Notes under the pieces: generated by a model | Database searches by the model: none | Told to the model about the DNA's origin: nothing | Seen by the model: the letters and a program-made list of their open reading frames with translations, nothing else | Translations under genes and position numbers: made by a program | Shown: one piece after another, positions 55,331 to 64,000 of the stretch | How the letters are laid out: each line of letters begins with the position of its first letter | Position numbering within the stretch: the first letter of the stretch is position 1 | Assembly (NCBI RefSeq): GCF_022539315.1 | Contig: NC_066329.1 | Span: forward strand, 9,027,072-9,091,071 | Direction of reading: 5' to 3' | DNA from: Serinus canaria | Taxonomy: Eukaryota; Chordata; Aves; Passeriformes; Fringillidae | Length of the DNA: 64,000 bases

Positions 55331-57533
55331 TTCTTTGGCTTTTCCCAGAGCCCTGTGTGAGGACAGAGAGCTCAGTGTAGGGGACCTGGGACCTGCTAGG
55401 GTTTGGTGTCCATGATTGCCAAGTCCCCACTTGGGTCTGGCCCTGGGACACTGCTGTCACCTGCCAGCCCTTGGGGACCTGCTGCAGCCTGGCTCTGGGA
55501 CATGGGGAGTGCAGGCTGGGGGTCACACCCTGGTGTGCTCATGGCCTTGGAGGCTCCATCTCCCTCTTTGTCAGCTTTGGGAATGAAAATTATTTGTTGT
55601 GTGAGGGTGGGTTCTTTCCCAAGTGGATAAATGTAAACTCAGTGGGTTGGCATGGGGGATATCTGAGGGGTGCAGAGCTGGGGTGAGCTGCTCATGTGCG
55701 TTCAGGATGTTTTAGCTAATGGTTTGACACTGTTATTGAAGAAACTGAACCAGTTTAAGGTTGAGGCCTCCAGAAATTTCCTCAGAGAGCAGAGGGGTGA
55801 GGCTGCTGCCTGCAGCAGCAGCACAGGGAGATCCTGTCCATGCTCCTCAAATCCAGGGTTTCCATCCTGCAACTTCTGCCTCTGCAAGTCCAGTAAAACT
55901 CTGCATTTCAAAGAGCCCCAGGTCCTTGGCCTGCAGGAATCCTCCTTTATTGGTGTATTAAGAGTGGCTTTGTAGAAATAACTTGTATAAAACCAGAGCA
56001 TTTCTCATTCTCCCAGGTGGGAAATGAACAAACGAGGTAATATTTGCCTGAAGCCCAGGCCAGCCCCAGAACAGGTGGTGGCTGGTATTGTCAAGTAAGA
56101 AAATGATTTTGTAAGTAATTAGTTAAACTGCTCAGCCTACATCTCTCCAAAGAAATATCCCTTAAATTCATGGAGCCCATTGACTGAGATGCATCTGCTC
56201 AGTGTGTGGTGATGTGGGGCACAGCCAGGTAAATCTGCTCCAAAATACCCTCTGTGAACTGTGGCTGGAACTGAACTATCCACATAACTGCTATGTTTGG
56301 CCAAAAAGAAATACATCCTTTGTTTCTGGCAAATAATTCAGAAAAAAAAAAGTGGTTTTTTTGCAAATATTCCTTTGCAAAGAGTCCAGACTGACATGAA
56401 TAGCAACAATATAGAAAATGAAAAAAAATTCCCATCTTGATCAGTAGTGCCTGAATGAACCAAAGCCTGACAGAGTGTGTTTGTTCCCCAGCTCCTAGCA
56501 GGGAAGCACAGGCAGGAAACCTGGGGAAATGTTTTTAAAGTGTTTACAGTGGCAGTGAGATGCACTTTTCACCAGCTCTCCGTGCCCAGCCTGCCCACGC
56601 TGGGGGGTCCTGTCAGAGGGGCCTCCCCTGCAGGTGGCAGGGGGACAGAGGGACAGGGGGGTCTCTTCCACCACCACCACTGACCTGGAGCGTGGTGGAA
56701 GAGCACAGTGGCTGTGCAGGATGACCCTGTGTCCCTGCTCCTCTTTGGGGGCAGTGGGTCTCAGAGATTTGGCACGGCTGCTTTAATTCCAAAATTAAAG
56801 TGGTTGTGGATGAGAGCCACCACTGTCACCTCCTCTGCTCCCAGTCCTACTTGCCCTGCTGGGCATCAAGGACTGGGCACCCAGTGACGTGAGGTGAGGT
56901 GAGGTCCCCTCCCACAGAGCCAGCCCAGCACACCCCTCCAACCCATGGCAGAAGGCAAAATGCTTGCCTGCTTCCCATGTCCTCATTTCCCTCCACTTGG
57001 GCACCTTCAGAAGCAAAACATTTTGGAGCAGCAGTAAAAATCTGCATTCTATCAGAAGGGCTTGAGTCCTTAACTGGAACTCTTCTGGTCTCCTGACTCA
57101 GGCCAGGTACCTCATGGCTCATCTGGGAAAACCAGGAAATTCATGATCTTGATTAGATGGAACCAGGCTTTGGCCCTGCTTAGGCTGGAGTGGCCCATCC
57201 TTCCCTGGAGGAATTGTGCCCCATCTTTGGCTCTTTCCTGCTCCTGCACAGTCCTGCCTTGTCTGCACTGGTTCTTCTGTTAATGGGAAGATCCCTTCCC
57301 TGGCCCTGCACCACGGGCAGCCCCACGATGGGGACAGAGCTGTGCCAAACCAGGCAACAGGAGATGCTGATGGGGGAGCGGGGAAATCCTTGGCTCTTTC
57401 CATGGTTTCTGTGGTTTCCACGGTTCACTGTGTCCTGGCTCGATTTTGGCAGCTGCTGCCTTGCCTTCCTGGGGTCAGCAGGTGGGAGACCAGCAGGATT
57501 CAGCTCTGCTTCCACCTGTCCTCTGCCTTTCAG
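55331..57533. other. Spacer, no gene supported
   Basis: Mixed spacer with AT-rich patches (55980-56180, 56270-56440). GTGAGGTGAGGTGAGGT near 56887 is a 5-base microrepeat. No protein-like frame was seen. Confidence 0.45.
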
Positions 57534-57772
57534 ACCTTCCTGGTGTCCCCTGCACACTCTGAAAGCCTGGAGAGGCTTGCCCAGCCCCTGTGTGCTGGCA
57601 GGGGAGGTCCAAGGTCTGGCAAGGAGTGCAGACGTGCAGCCCCTTTCCGTATGGTCCCCTCACAGCCAGAGTGGCTGCCCTGCGTCACCGAGCCTGGCTG
57701 CTGTCCCTGGAGCAGTGTGGCTTTGCCCTGCAGGCCCTTGGTGGCATTTGGAGACGATGCTACAGCTTCAAG
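57534..57772 (+). ncRNA. Possible exon with good splice signals (unsupported transcript)
   Basis: A pyrimidine-rich run ends in TGCCTTTCAG at 57533, and 239 bases later CTTCAAG is followed by a consensus donor GTAAGT at 57773-57778. Two plus-strand frames stay open across the interval, but neither translation resembles a protein I know, so if used it is more likely part of a noncoding RNA. Chance pairing of splice-like signals is common in such sequence. Low confidence. Confidence 0.15.
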
Positions 57773-58084
57773 GTAAGTGATGGAGAGGGCAGAGGCTGAC
57801 TCAGCCCCTGCAGCTGCCTGGACATCCAGGAGTGCAGAGGAACCCAACTTTGTGAGTGTGGGGGAGAGCCAGGACCCTGCCCCTGCAGATCAATGCAGCC
57901 TTTCTTCTCCCAGCATAACCTGTCACTTGTTGGGTTCAGCCCACACTGGGAGGTTCATGCCCAGCCCCTGCCGAGGTTCTGTGCCAAGCAGGGAGGGAGG
58001 AGGTGAACGCGGTCTGTGCTGCCACGGAACCCAGCGAGCGCCGCGCTCAGGGCTGTCCCCAGTTCTCCATTTCTGCAAGAAACA
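57773..58084. other. Spacer
   Basis: GC-richer sequence with a few CpGs near 57970-58060. No gene supported. Confidence 0.45.
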
Positions 58085-58230
58085 GTGTCTGGCTGCATTG
58101 TGCCTGGAGCCTGCTAATTAGCTGTAAGTGATATAATGCGACTGGGATTTCAGCTCAAGCGTGAATGACCTATTCCCTGCTCGCCGTGGCGCTTGGCATG
58201 AGCGCTGCTCACGGACAAAGCGTGCTGGGA
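58085..58230. promoter_or_regulatory. Candidate conserved noncoding block
   Basis: GCTAATTAGCTGTAAG near 58112 (TAATTA flanked by GC, a 10-base palindrome GCTAATTAGC), GATATAATGCGACTGG near 58130, AAGCGTGAATGACC near 58157, then several CpGs (58183, 58189, 58202, 58213, 58220). Compact element-like texture. Confidence 0.35.
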
Positions 58231-61200
58231 GGCATCCCCTGCCCCGAGCCTCACAGCCCGGCCTGCTGGCACCAAGCCTGACCTCACAAGTTCCTTTTTG
58301 CTCTGTCCCTTGTTCCTGTGGCTCTGGTGCTGTGAGCACAGAGCACGAGATCCCTGTTGGCCCCACAGCCCCTGGACTGATAGGTCAGGATGAGGCACTG
58401 GGGTTCTACCGAATTTCTGTGCAGCTTCAAAAGAGAAAATTGATTTCAGCAGGGAATGTGCTGAAGAGATGGGGGCAAGTTCTGCTGTGGGAATGCTGTG
58501 GTGAGGTCGCAGCTGGTGCTCCAGGTCTGGGGTTGGTGGAGGGGCTACTGGTGGCTCTGCTCTGTCCCACCTGACTGCAGGGCTCCATGGGCAGCTGAGG
58601 CCAGGGGACATCCAGCTTCAGGAGGAGAGGGGTGTTTGAGATCTTCATTGCAGATAAGCTCCACAGAGAGCTGGTGGTGCCTTGGGCTCTCTGTTTTCTC
58701 CAGATTACCATGAATCTACCCCAAATTCAAGCTGGGTTTGCCACAGATACCCAAGGTGTGTCCCTGGGGCTGGATGAGCACATGGGTCTGTGAGGATCCG
58801 TGTGTGTGACCCTCCAAAAACCAGGACAAAAATTCATTTGCAAAAATACACCTGGCAAACTCTGGCACCTAAAATTAGAAGTGCAATTTGATATCTGAGT
58901 GCCAGCAGCAGATGAACAACAGGTCACAGACAAATGTAAATTGCCACACGATTAACATTGGATGAACTTTTAAAATCTGGATGCCAGCAGATGCACGATA
59001 AAATTTTCCTACAAAATAAACATAAAGGGGTTGCTCTTGTGCCAGTCCTCAGTTTCTGCTGCATTTACAAAGGCAAGCTAATTGTGGGTAAAAATACTGA
59101 GTAGCAAATCCTCTTACCAGCAAAGGTGCAGTTTCCAAACCTGCCACTGCTCAGGGAGATCCTGCCCAAAGCCAGATATTCACAGTGTTTTAATCTGCTT
59201 GGCCAGAATTTCCTACTGCAGAAATCATACTGAGTAAGTAAAGGCTAAACACAAGAGCATGGGAAGATGAAATTGAAGGATATCAGTGGGTTCTGTGCTG
59301 TCACAGGGCATTTTGGGAAGGTGCTTGCTCCAGCACGTGCCCCACAGACTCACATGGCTGTTGGAGTGCCAGCCTGGAGCATGCTGCCTGGCTTTCAAGA
59401 GGAGCCAGCCCTCTTTGATGATGCAGAAATCATTTTACTTATTGAAGCAGTGAATGTTAATGATTATTAATTGGAAAAGGCTCTCCAGGGGCTATGTGTG
59501 TATGGGACTAGTGAGTGCTTTGCAATTCCAGCATGAAATGAGTTACTCCACAGCATTAAAATGAGCAGAGCTCTCCCCAGCATCCCCAGCAAGTAATTGA
59601 ATTGTTACTGCGTGGCACCAGCCTTTCCTCCTCCCTCTGCACTGCCACCAGGAGCTGAGCCCCTTCACAGTGAGCATTCAACCTGAATTCAACCCAAAAT
59701 CCAGGTGGAGAGATATGTTTTCAGCTCCCCTCTCAAGCAGTTGCAGATTCACCCCGTGTGCACTGGAGCCCCTGGGCTGCTTTGCCTCTGAGGGGTTTGT
59801 GCAGTGGTCACAGTCACACTGGGGATAGTGGGGACCAGTGACCCCGAGGGAGCTGGAAGGAACTGGTTTGGCTGCAGGGAAAGCTCTGAGGGGCCAAAGT
59901 GGTGCCAGGGATGAGGACAGAAGTGGCTGCAGCAGCTGCTGATGAGAATAGCTCAGTTTGCACAGGGGAACAAAGTTTTTGATGGCCTGTGCATTGCAGG
60001 GTGTGCAGAACCACCTGCCCAGGGGCAGGCTGAGTCCAGAGCAGTGGATCCAAGCTGCCAGGTCCATGCTGCACGTGGGAAGTGGTGTGGGATCAGCTGA
60101 AGGTGTGAGACTTGGGGAAAACTTGTCTTACAACAGAAATGGCCTCTTCAAGGCATCCATTTGTGCTCTGTGGAAGGGAAGGTGGAAGCAGGATCAATAA
60201 ACCAGTGGTGACTTTTAAATTGTGGGAAGAGGTCACAGCCAGAGGGACAACCTGACCTGCTCATCATGCAGAGGGGCTTGTGCTCCTGCTGGGAAAGTGG
60301 CTGCTGCCACTTCCCTGCCTGCTGATGGAGCTTCCCAGCCCATGTGCTGTAAACACAGCCTTAATTTTCTGGGAAAAGGAGAGAAGTTGAGAACTGGAGA
60401 ATGAAATGCCTGATGAAGGGCACCAGCTGGGTCTGTGGTCCTGCCGCCCATCATGCCAGTGATGTATTGCAATAACACATCATGGGCTGGTGGCATTTGG
60501 TGACTTATGGCTGCAATCTGTCACCAGGCCAGCACTGCTGGCACCCTACATCAGCAGAGCTTTGGGAAGCACCAGCACAGCAGGACCAGGCAGGGCACAG
60601 CAGGCAGGGGCAGCATCCCTCCAGCCACCTGGCTTGGTCAGGACACTGGGGATGGGACAGGGAAGGCACCAAGGGGATGGGAGTATTTTGTGGTGAGGAG
60701 CAATGGCTGGTGTGTGGGGAAGGCCCTGGGGCCAGATACCCATCTCTGTGAGCCAGGGCACACCTTTGCACGGGCCTGCATCCCTGCTTCCACTGTCTTC
60801 CAGAGGGTGAAGGAGGCCTGGCATAGATTGGAGGGGGCAAATCATTCTGGGGTGGTTGGTGCAGGGGCAGCTGAGTCTCCATCCATCAAGGGACACCCAG
60901 TGCCCAGCACAGCCCACACCTCCAGTGTTCACCCTGCAAAACTGACTGGCAGCTGAATGCCACCATGGGGACTGTCCCTGGGAGTGACCCACTGTGGGCT
61001 GGGTGGGCTGGCTGCCCTCAGGGCTGTGGGACTGGCAGGGAGAGGTGGCTCAGCTCAGCACAGTGGAGGGGCTGGTTGCTCCTGGGGCTCATGCTGGGGT
61101 GTGCAGCCTGGAGCAGGACAGCCACAGGCAGGGGCTGTGTGGTCAGGCAAGACCCCTGTGGTTCACAGCCTGCTCCCACATGAAGATTCCAGCGAGGAGT

Positions 61201-61479
61201 GGTGGGTAGAGCAGCTTGAGCCAGACTTTGTCCCTGCCCATGCACATGGCAGCTCCCTGAGCTCTCCAGGCCAAGAGGCTGTGAGAAAAGGGGCCTTTTG
61301 AGAGCTACAGCAATTTTCCCGGTGAATAGGAGTTGCTGTTCCTGTAACACGAGTTGTTCACACACATGCAGTAATGTCCTGTTTGGGGCTTATGTAATGG
61401 GATGGAGGGGCTCCAGTGAGGGACAGACCCCGTGGAGAGGCACTCGCGCCGTCTCGGGCTGGCAGAATGAGCCGGACTT
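58231..61479. other. Long spacer, no gene supported
   Basis: Mostly TG/CA-rich spacer with an AT-richer part at 58840-59260 (CACACGATTAACATTGG near 58945) and another near 59440-59560. Antisense frame pairs at 58150-58611 and 60505-60992 are compositional. No RNA gene or transposon was recognised. Confidence 0.5.
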
Positions 61480-61660
61480 TTCCAGGCCCTGCTGAGATGT
61501 TCATTTATAACTCCCACCGTCTGGAGGAAACCTTGCCAATCAAAACACGCCACGGGTTTTCCAACGGGTTAGGAGCACTCCTCTCAAAGAGGGTTTTTGA
61601 GGGGGGCCCAGGATATTTGATAGGAGTTAAGCTGTAAAATTAGTTTCAGAGCAGCGGGTT
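61480..61660. promoter_or_regulatory. Candidate conserved noncoding block
   Basis: GTTCATTTATAACTCCCACC near 61499, CCAATCAAAACACGCCACGG near 61535, CAACGGGTTAGG near 61562, GATAGGAGTTAAGC near 61619 and GTAAAATTAGTTTC near 61633. CpGs are kept in a locally AT-rich setting. Confidence 0.35.
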
Positions 61661-62389
61661 GTCTCCTTCCCAGCACGCTTGGCTGGCGGCTGCGGGAGCA
61701 TTAACCCCTCATGGCTCTGCTCCCACCCTGCACTGCCAGGACACTGTATCCATCCTGCACCATGGGGACACCGTGTCCACCCTGCTCCCATGGCTAGGGA
61801 CAGCTGTGCCTGGGTGGTTGGGCCATGTGGATGGTCATGGTGATGTCCTGCTTGTGATCCCAGCAACTCTCCCCAGGATCTCTGGTGGGATGTGCTGCTC
61901 CATGCCCCAAGCCTTTGCTCTGCAGCAGGGCCCTGCAGGAACATCTTTAGCTGCAATTCAGGTTGTTCCAGACGTGGTGAATGTACAAACCGACATGGCC
62001 ACAGGGGAATGGGCTGGCCCCCACCTTCCCCAAATGCCTGCATGGAGACCACAACTGACCCACTCTGAGGCTGCATGGCCCTTGCTGGGAGGGCTCTGGG
62101 GCAGTGGTTGATGGAAGAGGGACCATAGCAAATGCCATTTCTATTGTTGGGAAGCATCAGGAACTATTGGTCTTGCTCTTTATCCTCTTTGCACATTCCT
62201 CCTCCAGTCCCTCCTGGGCTTGCTCAGCCCTGGAATGAATTTTCCCTTGCAGCTGGCAAAGGCGGGACTTGCAAGGAAGAAGGACCTGGTTTGGAAGAAT
62301 CTGAGCACCTGCAACACCTCAGCCTGGCATGGGCACTTGCAAAATCCCAGAGCCTGTCTTGGAGTTTAGTTGTGAAACGAATGATCTCT
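61661..62389. other. Spacer, no gene supported
   Basis: GC-richer spacer. The 176-codon minus frame 61627-62157 and 150-codon plus frame 61659-62111 are antisense to each other. ACCATGGGGACACCGTGTCC near 61759 resembles a nearby CCATCCTGCACC unit. No gene. Confidence 0.5.
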
Positions 62390-62690
62390 TTGTTTTCTGC
62401 TGAATGATAATGAATCACTAGAAACTTGAAACCATTTTAAGGATGAATAAATGACACCTTCTAAGCTCCATGTTTATCTACTATTCTGCTACCAGAGCAA
62501 TTTCATAGCAGAGCTATCAATGAATTTAATTTACATAATGGTTTATCATATACTTCAATATTTCAAACACACTTCATTAGGCAGCGCCACGAGCAGTTCC
62601 ACACTCCCTGATAGTTCCTGCAAACTTTGCTGTGAAACACAGCCTCTCCACTCTAACTAATGCTTGAAAAAAGGAGGAAAAAACTCCTCA
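62390..62690. promoter_or_regulatory. Strong candidate conserved noncoding block
   Basis: ATGATAATGAATCAC near 62403, CAATGAATTTAATTTACATAATGG near 62519, CATATACTTCAATATTTC near 62549, TTCATTAGGCAGCGCCACGAGC near 62573 and CTAACTAATGC near 62655. The CpG-containing GCAGCGCCACGAG inside AT-rich DNA favours constraint. Confidence 0.4.
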
Positions 62691-62899
62691 AATTCCCTAG
62701 AGCTGGGTTCAAGCAGCTTTTCCTTCTCTGCTTGCACAGAAGTGGCTGCCAATGGGTGGGGACTGGTGTGGGAACGGTGTTGGGGGGGACAGCAGGAGAG
62801 GGACAGTGGTGGGTGCACAGCAGTGCGGGGTTTGTGTGCCACAGTCTCCATCTGCATGTGAAGTGCCAGTGACAGGGAGAGTGTCACCAGCCTGGGACC
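62691..62899. other. Spacer
   Basis: GC-richer spacer without a recognised gene; a run of seven G lies near 62780. Confidence 0.4.
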
Positions 62900-63180
62900 A
62901 GGATCGACCATCTCCCGAGGGGAAGAGAGCGGTGCCGCTCTCGGAGGGCACAGCCAGTGTTGGGCGTGAACAGCGGCCCCAGCGATGTTTCACTGAAAGA
63001 AAGCTAAAAATAGGAATTGCTCCAGCTTCCAGGGGGCCTTACGGAGCAGCTCAGCCATCCTCGGGGGCTGTGTTCCTGCCGCCAACACCGGCCATGGGAA
63101 GGAACGGTGTGTTTTGTATTAAGTGTCGGCTGCAGGCAGGCGGGAACGTGCGGTCGGTCCATGCAGCGCCGGCTGCACAG
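62900..63180. other. CpG-richer patch
   Basis: CpG dinucleotides are more frequent here (for example around 62903, 62917, 62931, 62941, 63050, 63150 and 63169) than in most of the window. It is too short and interrupted to call a CpG-island promoter, and no first exon is visible. The 226-codon plus frame that starts at 62752 runs on through the minisatellite and is not supported. Confidence 0.35.
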
Positions 63181-63415
63181 GGCGCCCATCCTGCTCCCGC
63201 TGCCCCATCCCGTTCCTGCTGTCCCCACCCTATTCCTGCTGTCCCCATCCCGTTCCTGCTGCCTCCACCCTATTCCTGCTGTCCCCATCCCGTTCCTGCT
63301 GCCTCCATCCTATTCCTGCTGTCCCCATCCTATTCCTGCTGCCTGCATCCTGCTCCTGCTGTCCCCATCCCGTTCCTGCTGCCCCCATCCCTCTCCTGCT
63401 GCCCCCATCCCGCCG
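63181..63415. repeat. Minisatellite, 20-base unit, about 11-12 copies
   Basis: Units of the form TTCCTGCTGTCCCCATCCCG repeat with a strict 20-base period and substitutions such as CCTCCACCCTA and CCCCCATCCCT. Two unit types partly alternate, suggesting growth as a 40-base higher-order unit. The minus strand carries regular GGG and GGGG runs. The array accounts for all the long open frames at 62752-63552. Confidence 0.95.
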
Positions 63416-63498
63416 GTGCCTGGCACGGGTGAGCCGCGGGCTGCCGGCAGTGCCTGGCACGGGTGAGCCGCGGGCTGCTGGCAGTGCCTGGCACGGCG
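63416..63498. repeat. 34-base tandem repeat, about 2.4 copies
   Basis: GTGCCTGGCACGGGTGAGCC followed by GCGGGCTGCCGGCA starts at 63416 and 63450, and a partial third unit starts at 63484. The two full units differ by one base. It directly abuts the 20-base minisatellite. Confidence 0.9.
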
Positions 63499-63529
63499 CT
63501 GCCAGGCTGAGCGCTGCCTTTCCCCTGTG

Positions 63530-64000
63530 AGCGTGTGCAGCACGTGTGTCACATTTCCGATAGCATCCTCTTACATAATTTACAGCAAGGATAACATAAA
63601 GGTTATTTTAAAAAATAAAACAACCTCCTTTACATTTATTAAATTTGCTGGAGCATCCCATATGCACCTTTGCAAACTCCAGGATTACCCACAGGGGTCT
63701 GATCTGCATGTCACATTAGGCAGATGGAATATTTTATTTATTCCACCTAGGTTGTAATGGAGAATTTAAACCATTTGCTGCAACACGTTTGTGTTCCAGG
63801 AAATGGTGTTGGATGCTGCTAAGTGCCCTGACACTCTTGTGGACCCTAAACATATGAGATTGTTGGGAATGTGGAGCTCAGAGCAGCTACTCCTTGGTAA
63901 ACATTTTTGCAGCAACATAAAGCAATTCCAGTGCTGCCAAATAAATTTATTTTTTACTTCAGCCCCTATTCTTTGTTAAAAATAGGGTTTTACTTAGAAG
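63530..64000. promoter_or_regulatory. Candidate conserved noncoding region, runs off the window end
   Basis: AT-rich sequence with CTTACATAATTTACAGC near 63570, GGTTATTTTAAAAAATAAAAC near 63601, CATTTATTAAATTTGC near 63633, GGAATATTTTATTTATTCC near 63727 (imperfect dyad) and CAAATAAATTTATTTTTTAC near 63939. No open frame above 76 codons. The right boundary is not seen. Confidence 0.35.

Noticed and set aside
62900..63180. CpG-island promoter
   Set aside because: CpGs are clustered but the patch is short and grades into a minisatellite; no first exon or donor is visible.
62752..63552. Several open frames of 80-226 codons in all phases
   Set aside because: All run through the 20-base minisatellite, whose unit lacks stops in several frames; the repetitive Pro/Ser/Cys/Leu or Gly/Gln/Thr translations are artefacts.
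1..64000. CRISPR arrays, phage, defence or biosynthetic systems
   Set aside because: No regularly spaced repeats with unique spacers, no bacterial gene organisation, and a clear vertebrate sequence texture with CR1 relics.

Overview
The window looks like bird nuclear DNA, probably from a songbird or another neoavian. Base composition is moderate, with long TG/CA-rich stretches poor in CpG. Interspersed repeats are very sparse, and the only recognisable transposon pieces are old CR1 LINE relics (about 12126-12520, 17338-17398 and 24420-24575). I saw nothing like mammalian Alu, B1 or L1. There are no bacterial features such as operons or ribosome binding sites.

I found no protein-coding gene, tRNA, rRNA or CRISPR array that I can support. 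The long open frames are mostly in GC-richer spacer DNA. Both strands and several frames are often open over the same bases, the predicted proteins are rich in W, C, P, S and H from read-through of CTG/CAG/TGG-rich DNA, and none contains a domain I recognise. The window is best read as a gene desert or the interior of very long introns.

Two textures alternate along it. About 25 AT-richer blocks (150 to 1500 bases) look like old conserved noncoding elements: few simple repeats, isolated retained CpGs, dense homeodomain cores (TAATTA, TAATTG, ATTAGC), SOX- and POU-type motifs, and perfect short inverted repeats. The strongest are 455-715, 3225-3440, 4715-5115, 6151-6300, 16641-16990, 20010-20330, 21946-22345, 23801-24330, 25976-26300, 32510-34060, 35020-35400, 36240-36790, 47385-47680, 62390-62690 and 63530-64000. 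Between them lie GC-richer spacers with tandem repeats and purine/pyrimidine tracts. The first two thirds of the window is richest in blocks; the 38-62 kb part is mostly spacer with smaller islands.

This layout is typical of the regulatory territory of a developmental transcription factor, but no such gene is present and I could not identify the locus. The most informative signals are a 22-base perfect palindrome beside a palindromic octamer (26009-26047), an RFX X-box-like site (23842-23855), a palindromic relic of an ancient amniote repeat inside the largest block (33121-33230), a GGGAAA/TTTCCC array (28814-28919), a 73-base direct duplication (48728-48800 and 49408-49480) and a 20-base-unit minisatellite (63181-63415). 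Conservation is inferred from texture only, since no alignment was available.
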